Positions 12,983 through 13,548 of a stretch of DNA of 13,548 bases are shown here, piece after piece. Made by a program: the position numbers and the translations under genes. This DNA comes from JBHIEE01 sp046760445 (GTDB lineage Bacteria > Acidobacteriota > Aminicenantia > JdFR-78): contig JBHIEE010000081.1 in the NCBI GenBank assembly GCA_046760445.1, positions 1 to 13,548 of the forward strand, in the 5' to 3' direction. The notes beneath the pieces were generated by a model. The model saw only the letters and a program-made list of their open reading frames with translations. It ran no database searches and had not been told where the DNA came from. Each line of letters starts with the position of its first letter. Within the stretch, counting starts at the first letter, position 1.

Positions 12983-13548
12983 CTAAATAATCGAAAAAAA
13001 CTGTTTAATTATTTTCTCTCCTTTATTTACAGCTTCTTTACAGAGCCAAAGAGCATTAATATTTGTTCCTTCAAATTGAAAGGAAACCCAAGTAGTGACC
13101 TTTGTTTTTAATCCTGGTGCCAAAGGAACGATTCCTTGGTTAGTAAATCTGACTGGTACTCCATCTATAGATATTTGACAATTTGCACTTTGCCGAACAG
13201 AAAAATTTGGATCGTCAATTGGCATCGATACACTAATATTTTCTGTCGAAGCTGTCATTTTTTTTGTTTCGGTTTTGGTTTGAGGTGTAAGCCTGATATG
13301 TTTTTCTCCTGCAAAATCAGTCAAATATTTAAGCCATAAGAAATCATTGTTATATGGTTGTACAGAATCAAGAAAATTAAACAAATCAGGATAATCAGTT
13401 TGTAACGATCCCATCTTTGCTCGCCCTAATACTGACTTTAAGTCTTCTTTTTTATTAACCGCAGGGAAATATACTCTTGCGACTTTCTTTTCTTTCTCTG
13501 CTAGTTTAGGAGAAATATGTTTTTCGAAAAATCTGTAAAGTGTTTGAT
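12983..13548 (-). CDS. Hypothetical protein, 5' end beyond the window
   Basis: The minus-strand frame is open from the window edge to the stop at 12983, giving 187 visible codons. The ATG at 13414 is internal: coding-like sequence continues upstream with RFFEKHISPKLAEKEKKVA, RVYFPAVNKKEDL and LGRAKM without a stop, so the gene starts outside. The visible protein has an aromatic, charged first part (FFEKHISPKL, WLKYLTDFAGEKHIRLTPQ), a Thr/Ser-rich linker with TKTETKKMTAST, and a beta-rich end (QISIDGVPVRFTNQGIVPL). I recognise no family with certainty and see no membrane segment. The repeat just downstream groups it with the other minus-strand accessory genes. Confidence 0.65.
   Translation of the reverse strand, partial: QTLYRFFEKHISPKLAEKEKKVARVYFPAVNKKEDLKSVLGRAKMGSLQTDYPDLFNFLDSVQPYNNDFLWLKYLTDFAGEKHIRLTPQTKTETKKMTASTENISVSMPIDDPNFSVRQSANCQISIDGVPVRFTNQGIVPLAPGLKTKVTTWVSFQFEGTNINALWLCKEAVNKGEKIIKQFFSII

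Noticed and set aside
12983..13414. Last gene starting at the ATG at 13414
   Set aside because: The same frame stays open and protein-like to the window edge, so that ATG is internal and the gene is partial at its 5' end.
1..13548. CRISPR array or phage defence module
   Set aside because: No regularly spaced direct repeats, Cas genes, nucleases, restriction enzymes or toxin-antitoxin pairs with recognisable motifs were seen. The methyltransferase has small-molecule-type motifs and lacks DNA methylase NPPY/DPPY motifs.

Overview
The window is AT-rich DNA, most plausibly from an anaerobic, double-membrane bacterium of an under-described phylum. The evidence is an exported prolyl oligopeptidase, a twin-arginine-exported M24 peptidase, and a PerR-rubrerythrin pair typical of anaerobes that meet oxygen. 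Taxonomy is inference: an Aminicenantes-like lineage would fit, but no rRNA or ribosomal marker is present to confirm it.

Layout. (1) 157-2319 (+) is a complete S9A prolyl oligopeptidase with an N-terminal signal segment and its own sigma70-type promoter. (2) 2541-5655 (+) is a compact three-gene operon: two different calcineurin-like metallophosphoesterases followed by an amidohydrolase_2-type hydrolase that overlaps the second by 8 bp. (3) 5829-7082 (-) is a Tat-exported M24 (Xaa-Pro aminopeptidase/dipeptidase-like) peptidase, convergent with the operon. A G-poor repeat and a perfect 14-bp palindrome lie between the two. (4) 7083-10987 is an accessory, mostly decayed stretch. It holds a class I methyltransferase with a roughly 200-nt hairpin-rich leader, a four-helix membrane protein, the intact 3' end of a broken HU gene, a tRNA-His(GTG)-like pseudogene, coding remnants (one methionine-rich), and recurring TATATCCGA and GAGCGAAGCGA intergenic motifs. 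(5) 10988-11990 (+) is a perR-rubrerythrin operon with a strong promoter. (6) 12154-13548 (-) holds two unrecognised genes, the last cut by the window edge, separated by a structured repeat related to the one ahead of the methyltransferase.

How the genes work together. The S9A and M24 peptidases both act on proline-containing peptides and both carry export signals, so together they fit envelope or extracellular peptide scavenging. The operon couples two phosphoester hydrolases with an amidohydrolase, which suggests sequential dephosphorylation and hydrolysis of an unknown substrate. PerR would derepress rubrerythrin on peroxide exposure. The minus-strand accessory genes look like separately acquired cargo: each unrecognised or methyltransferase gene stands alone, with repeats upstream and decayed genes around it. 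The best candidates for something undescribed are the two-phosphoesterase/amidohydrolase operon and the repeat-associated minus-strand cargo. Neither shows a recognisable defence or mobile-element machine, and no integrase, transposase or CRISPR array is visible.
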